A DNA stretch of 42,750 bases from Brevibacillus porteri (GTDB lineage Bacteria; Bacillota; Bacilli; Brevibacillales; Brevibacillaceae): contig NZ_PXZO01000043.1 in assembly GCF_003013475.1 (NCBI RefSeq), positions 1 through 42,750 on the forward strand, given 5' to 3'. The position numbers and the translations under genes are program-made. The notes beneath the pieces were generated by a model. The model worked only from the letters and a program-made list of their open reading frames with translations, was not told the origin of the DNA and did not search any database. The number at the start of each line of letters is the position of its first letter. Within the stretch, counting starts at the first letter, position 1. Shown piece by piece: positions 37,749-42,750 of the stretch.

Positions 37749-39068
37749 TTATTTCGTGGGAGTGAGGAAGGTTTGAGTGAAGTAGTCTGTATATACGCCT
37801 ACTCCTAACTGGGTAAAGCCTTTTTCGAGTACGTTTTTGCGATGGCCTGGACTGTTCATCCAGCTTTCATGAGCTTCGATGGCATCCGTGTAGCCTGCTG
37901 CAATATTCTCACCGGCCATGCTGTAAGCGAGAGAGGCACTTTTCATGCGGTCAAATGGATTACTCCCAGTAGTTGCAGAGATGTGATCGAAGAAATTGTT
38001 GCCCTCCATGTCCATGCTGTGTTTTCGTGCCACATCTGCAGCTTTTTCGTTCCATTGAAGGGGCGGGAGCTTGTATCGGTAGCGGGAGATATTGACCAGA
38101 TCGAGGATTTGCCTCTCTGATGCAGCATTGACCTGTTCTCGTTCACCAACACGAAGCGGCGGGGGATCAAAATTGGGCGCCTGACCTTGATAGGACCATT
38201 TCGTTTCGTAAAAACTACCGCGCAATAGCATTTGCGTATCCATCATACGTACAGCGGTGACCTTGTTGCCATTCTGCTTGTCCAAGTAATAAATGTAGGG
38301 GGTACCGTCTTTCATGACGAGAGGGCGTTGCTGCTTTTGATTGGTAATTTGGATTTGTGCCCCCTGAAAAGAGAAAGAAACAATGTTTTGTACAGCCAAC
38401 TGACGCTCGAGTGAGTGCTGGCTGGTGCCGACTCCGATGTTTCCGAGCTTTGCTGTCGGAGCGAGTGAGTACACATCGACGACTTTGTCATTTGCGATGC
38501 CGACTTGCATGTATCGGGCAGGCTCGCGATTGTACACCCACCATTGATAGCCGAGACTGCTTGGCTCTTTGCGGGCGGGCTCACCTAATCGCTTGTGTAC
38601 TTCCTCAGAAGACATGCCGAGAGCTATGTCAAAAATCGTGTTATGCTTCTCCACTCGAATGGGTGCTGCAGGTGGTTTGGTTGTTGCAGCCTTTTGGGGA
38701 AGCGGCAGAGAGGCAGGAACCGCATCGGGTGTAGTCTGTTTTTCAGGCTGTCCGATAGTGAATACAGGAGTATGACCGACCCAAGCAGTTTGGGAAGTTT
38801 CATCCCAACCGATAGGTTTATTCAAGTGGCGACTGATCATGGACAGAGGTACATATAATGTTCCTTCGTATTCGAAGGAAGCTGGTATTTCCTTGCCTTC
38901 CTCCGTGTAGTACCCGGGCTTTTCGCTTGCGACAATTTCACGGCCATCCCAATAGATGGAGGCGGGGTTAAGGTTGACCCGTATAAAGGAAGTAGTATCC
39001 GAAGTGAAGAGACGGCTGATTCCCAAGACTCCCAGGGCAATTAAGCCAATCCAGAGCCATTTGTGCAT
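37749..39068 (-). CDS. CAP/SCP-domain extracellular protein
   Basis: 439-residue exported or membrane-anchored protein. An N-terminal membrane helix (about 4-20) is followed by a segment like a copper-amine-oxidase N-terminal/stalk domain (about 28-105: NLNPASIYWDGREIV, YEGTLYVPLSMISRHL). A Pro-rich linker follows, then a CAP-associated middle domain (about 140-280: FDIALGMSSEEVHKRLGEPARKE, QWWVYN, VGIANDKVVDVYS). A C-terminal CAP domain (about 318-435) has RYRYKLPPLQWNEKAADVARKHSMDM, FFDHIS, GENIAAGY and WMNSPGHRKNVLEKGFTQLGVGV. Bacterial CAP proteins are secreted; biochemical function is unsettled. AAGGAGGG supports the start. Confidence 0.92.
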   Translation of the reverse strand: MHKWLWIGLIALGVLGISRLFTSDTTSFIRVNLNPASIYWDGREIVASEKPGYYTEEGKEIPASFEYEGTLYVPLSMISRHLNKPIGWDETSQTAWVGHTPVFTIGQPEKQTTPDAVPASLPLPQKAATTKPPAAPIRVEKHNTIFDIALGMSSEEVHKRLGEPARKEPSSLGYQWWVYNREPARYMQVGIANDKVVDVYSLAPTAKLGNIGVGTSQHSLERQLAVQNIVSFSFQGAQIQITNQKQQRPLVMKDGTPYIYYLDKQNGNKVTAVRMMDTQMLLRGSFYETKWSYQGQAPNFDPPPLRVGEREQVNAASERQILDLVNISRYRYKLPPLQWNEKAADVARKHSMDMEGNNFFDHISATTGSNPFDRMKSASLAYSMAGENIAAGYTDAIEAHESWMNSPGHRKNVLEKGFTQLGVGVYTDYFTQTFLTPTK

Positions 39069-39219
39069 GGAACAATTCCCTCCTTAGCGAGCTTGCCAGA
39101 TTCTATGTCTCATTTATATGAGCGTGTCCGAATACTAGAACCTTTTTGCTAGAGAGTGCAATTTGATAGGAGGAAGAGTGGCCAAGCAGTTGCAGATGGA
39201 AAAAAGTGAGGGAAACTAC

Positions 39220-39248
39220 TTGCAAAGTACATAGTGATTCATTATTAT
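39220..39248 (+). promoter_or_regulatory. Sigma-A promoter of groESL
   Basis: TTGCAA (39220-39225), 17-bp spacer, TATTAT (39243-39248). Transcription should start just before the CIRCE operator. Confidence 0.75.
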
Positions 39249-39260
39249 AGGAATTGGGTG

Positions 39261-39287
39261 TTAGCACTCATAACAGTCGAGTGCTAA
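39261..39287 (+). promoter_or_regulatory. CIRCE operator (HrcA-binding site)
   Basis: Perfect consensus: TTAGCACTC (39261-39269), 9-bp spacer, GAGTGCTAA (39279-39287). HrcA bound here represses groESL until heat shock titrates GroEL. hrcA is not in the window. Confidence 0.98.
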
Positions 39288-39333
39288 CAACAGAAATATT
39301 GTTTACCTACATTTTTTGAGGAGGGTGTTTTTA

Positions 39334-39618
39334 GTGCTTAAGCCATTGGGTGACCGTGTGGTAATCGAAGCTATCTCCAAAGACGAAACGACTGCAAGCG
39401 GTATCGTTTTGCCTGATTCTGCAAAGGAAAAACCGCAAGAAGGCCGCGTCATCGCAGTAGGTTCTGGCCGTGTTGCTGACAACGGCGAGCGCATCGCTTT
39501 GGAAGTAAAAGAAGGCGATAAAGTAATCTTCTCCAAATACGCTGGTACTGAAGTAAAGGTAGACAACAAGGAATACCTCGTGCTGCGCGAATCCGATATC
39601 CTCGCGATCATCGGTTAA
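39334..39618 (+). CDS. groES: Co-chaperonin GroES
   Basis: Lid of the GroEL chamber, 94 residues, standard length. [13 protein letters not shown], the mobile loop [20 protein letters not shown], and [29 protein letters not shown] are conserved. It begins with GTG at 39334 after GAGGAGGG. Controlled by the CIRCE element 46 bp upstream. Confidence 0.98.
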   Translation: MLKPLGDRVVIEAISKDETTASGIVLPDSAKEKPQEGRVIAVGSGRVADNGERIALEVKEGDKVIFSKYAGTEVKVDNKEYLVLRESDILAIIG

Positions 39619-39673
39619 GGCTCTTAACATAGGAAGTCGAACGAATAAACACATAACAGGAGGTTGAGTTTAG

Positions 39674-41305
<1,632 letters not shown>

Positions 41306-41330
41306 GAAAGCGGCGCGCCGTTTTCTTCAA

Positions 41331-41362
41331 AGAGAGGCAGACAAATCGTCTGTCTCTTTTTT
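41331..41362 (+). terminator. Rho-independent terminator of groESL
   Basis: GAGGCAGAC (41334-41342) / GTCTGTCTC (41348-41356) with one G-T pair, followed by T residues. A compact palindrome CGGCGCGCCG (41311-41320) lies between the stop codon and this stem. Confidence 0.9.
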
Positions 41363-41513
41363 ATGTGAAACTGGCGATCGTGAGGATAGTTCATCTGATC
41401 GGAGTGTGGGATGACTTCTTTTAGCACCATTCCGTTAAGTGTGCTTACACTATTCATTGCCGATGATTTGCTTCCAAGCAATTTATCGAAGGACTTACGT
41501 CGGGGGCGATAAA

Positions 41514-42296
41514 ATGAGCAAACGCTGGCTTAGCTTTGATCTGGATGGAACTTTGATGCAAAACCCGTTTGGAGCGTGGGTATTTCCGGAGATTGCGCGT
41601 GTAATCTCCGGTCAATTGGGGAGAGAGCACGACATTGTTTCAGAAATGGTAACAGAGCATGAGCGGCGTATGTCCCAAGAACGCTACGTAGAAGCGTATG
41701 ATTGGGATGATATTCTTGTTAGTAGATGTGATGCATTGAGTATAGAAAAAAAGATTGATATTGAATCGCTGGTTCGGAAACACTCTGTAATGCCCAAGGT
41801 TAATTTGCTCGAGGATGGGATTCTCCAGATGCTCGAGGAGACAAAGAAGCGGGGCTTTTCGCTGGCAGTGGTCACAAATGGATTCCACAAGTTTCAGGCA
41901 CCAGTAATGGAGGCATTAGGCTTGCTGGAGTACTTTGATGAGATCATTACGCCAGAACGAGCTGGTACTGGCAAGCCAGACCCAGTTATTTTGCAAAAAC
42001 TGCAGGGAAAAGTAATTGCTCATGTAGGAGATCGTTTGGATCATGACATTCAACTTGCTAACCGCAGTCATGTGACCTCTATATTAATAGAGCGAAAATT
42101 GCCAGAGGAATTGTTGATGTTCCAACCGCAGATGCGTGCAAATGATCACAGAATGCGTTTGTTCTGTTTGGAGAAGTGGAGGAGGGAGTGCAAGAATCCA
42201 TTATTGTCAGAGCTTCCGGAGCTTTTCATGCCGCGAATTGTGATTGGTTCTATGGGAGAATTGCTGTCTGTTCTGGATGAACAGGGGGTGGGATAA
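41514..42296 (+). CDS. HAD-superfamily hydrolase
   Basis: 260-residue phosphatase-like protein. HAD motif I is FDLDGTL (about 8-14), motif II VVTNGF, motif III lysine in GTGKPDP and motif IV HVGDRLDHDIQLANR, so the catalytic set is complete. The helical cap (about 20-95) puts it with the YjjG/2-haloacid-dehalogenase-like subgroup; the last 60 residues (MRLFCLEKWRREC and beyond) go past the usual HAD length. Substrate unknown, a nucleotide or sugar phosphate being usual. The ATG at 41514 has GGGGGCG nearby. It lies between groESL and the rRNA operon. Confidence 0.88.
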   Translation: MSKRWLSFDLDGTLMQNPFGAWVFPEIARVISGQLGREHDIVSEMVTEHERRMSQERYVEAYDWDDILVSRCDALSIEKKIDIESLVRKHSVMPKVNLLEDGILQMLEETKKRGFSLAVVTNGFHKFQAPVMEALGLLEYFDEIITPERAGTGKPDPVILQKLQGKVIAHVGDRLDHDIQLANRSHVTSILIERKLPEELLMFQPQMRANDHRMRLFCLEKWRRECKNPLLSELPELFMPRIVIGSMGELLSVLDEQGVG

Positions 42297-42314
42297 AATT
42301 CTAGGTAATAATGC

Positions 42315-42343
42315 TTGCGTTTTTGCTTCCGGCTTGGTATGAT
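42315..42343 (+). promoter_or_regulatory. rrn promoter P1
   Basis: TTGCGT (42315-42320), 17-bp spacer, TATGAT (42338-42343). First of two tandem promoters 97 bp apart. Confidence 0.75.
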
Positions 42344-42411
42344 AACTCTTGTCGCTTTTGAAGGGAATTTTAGAGAGAATGAAAAAAACTTCGAACTTCT
42401 AAAAATAACTC

Positions 42412-42440
42412 TTGATTTTCAAAAGAAGACCTGATATAGT
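42412..42440 (+). promoter_or_regulatory. rrn promoter P2
   Basis: TTGATT (42412-42417), 17-bp spacer, TATAGT (42435-42440), about 130 bp before 16S. Confidence 0.8.
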
Positions 42441-42488
42441 TTAAAAGGTCGGCGCCACAAGCGCTAACGACGAAAGAAAAGAACGATA

Positions 42489-42506
42489 TGCTCTTTGAAA
42501 ACTGAA
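42489..42506 (+). promoter_or_regulatory. rrn leader boxA-type antitermination sequence
   Basis: TGCTCTTTGAAAACTGAA in the leader matches the boxA-like TGYTCTTTGAAAACT found before bacillus 16S genes and used for Nus-dependent antitermination. Confidence 0.7.
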
Positions 42507-42567
42507 CAGCGAAAGCGTTAATGAGTCTATCATTAAATGATTTGCCAGCTTTGAACCAGTAACAAAC

Positions 42568-42750
42568 TTTATTGGAGAGTTTGATCCTGGCTCAGGACGA
42601 ACGCTGGCGGCGTGCCTAATACATGCAAGTCGAGCGAGTCTCTTCGGAGGCTAGCGGCGGACGGGTGAGTAACACGTAGGCAACCTGCCTCTCAGACTGG
42701 GATAACATAGGGAAACTTATGCTAATACTGGATAGGTTTTTGGATCGCAT
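42568..42750 (+). rRNA. rrs: 16S ribosomal RNA, 5' part (cut by window edge)
   Basis: Starts with TTTATTGGAGAGTTTGATCC and continues CTGGCTCAGGACGAACGCTGGCGGCGTGCC region, the universal 16S 5' end. The V1 loop (TCTCTTCGGAGG) and the following AGACTGGGATAACATAGGGA are Brevibacillus-like. Only the first 183 bases are in the window. The 5' boundary is set by comparison with B. subtilis and may be off by a few bases. Confidence 0.97.

Noticed and set aside
39171..39233. Possible 18-residue leader peptide before groES
   Set aside because: AGGAGG followed by GTG and a short frame is present, but it overlaps the groESL -35 element and lies upstream of the transcript start.
41306..41325. Hairpin around CGGCGCGCCG as the groESL terminator
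   Set aside because: It can pair, but lacks a proper T-tract; the following stem at 41334-41356 is the better terminator.

Overview
The window is a low/mid-GC Firmicutes chromosome segment, almost certainly from Brevibacillus or a close Paenibacillaceae relative. The evidence is the 5' end of a 16S rRNA at the right edge with a Brevibacillus-like first variable region, sporulation genes (a gamma-type SASP and a small cortex gene of the CmpA type), strong AGGAGG ribosome binding sites with GTG/TTG starts, a perfect CIRCE operator, and gene order that follows Bacillus subtilis for long stretches (acpS-ydcC-alr-ndoAI-ndoA-rsb-sigB-tex-cmpA-sprT, then thiL-tsaE-tsaB-rimI-tsaD-ydiF-tatAC-groESL, then rrn).

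Layout. (1) 1-3.1 kb: a chemoreceptor facing away from a solitary pstB that has a candidate PhoP-box promoter. (2) 3.1-5.7 kb: a compact accessory module (HxlR regulator, divergent SnoaL-like lipoprotein, MdaB-type NAD(P)H oxidoreductase, atypical SDR) bracketed by a direct duplication of the last codons of pstB plus its terminator. (3) 5.7-10.5 kb: arsB, a three-gene operon for a GMC/gluconate-dehydrogenase-like enzyme, an ArsR-type regulator and a glutaredoxin-like protein. (4) 10.6-16.3 kb: sspE, acpS, a LolA-like lipoprotein, an inserted 2.4 kb stretch with a dispersed inverted-repeat element and a secreted triple-repeat protein, then a PH-like membrane protein and alr. (5) 16.5-20.4 kb: mazEF toxin-antitoxin, then rsbT-rsbU-rsbV-rsbW-sigB, the general stress partner-switching cascade, without rsbR, rsbS or rsbX. 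(6) 20.5-24 kb: tex, cmpA, an unknown gene and sprT, with an unusual nest of palindromes between the last two. (7) 24-27.8 kb: thiL and the t6A tRNA-modification genes tsaE, tsaB, tsaD with rimI. (8) 27.8-33.6 kb: a second copy of the dispersed repeat, an ECF sigma factor/putative anti-sigma pair with an apparent autoregulatory promoter, a DnaA-box cluster, a large polytopic membrane protein of unknown function and an ABC-F ATPase. (9) 33.7-39.1 kb: 5-formyl-THF cyclo-ligase, two molybdopterin-related genes, tatA-tatC, a small secreted protein and a CAP-domain protein. (10) 39.2-42.75 kb: CIRCE-groES-groEL, a HAD phosphatase, tandem rrn promoters and the start of 16S rRNA.

The most unusual items are the DnaA-box cluster at 29268-29596 in the tsaD-ydiF interval, the accessory module flanked by duplicated pstB tails, the dispersed inverted-repeat element with arm covariation and a nested insertion, the palindrome nest at 23318-23403, and the RsbT-containing sigB operon that lacks the stressosome genes. 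No CRISPR array, transposase, integrase or tRNA gene was seen.
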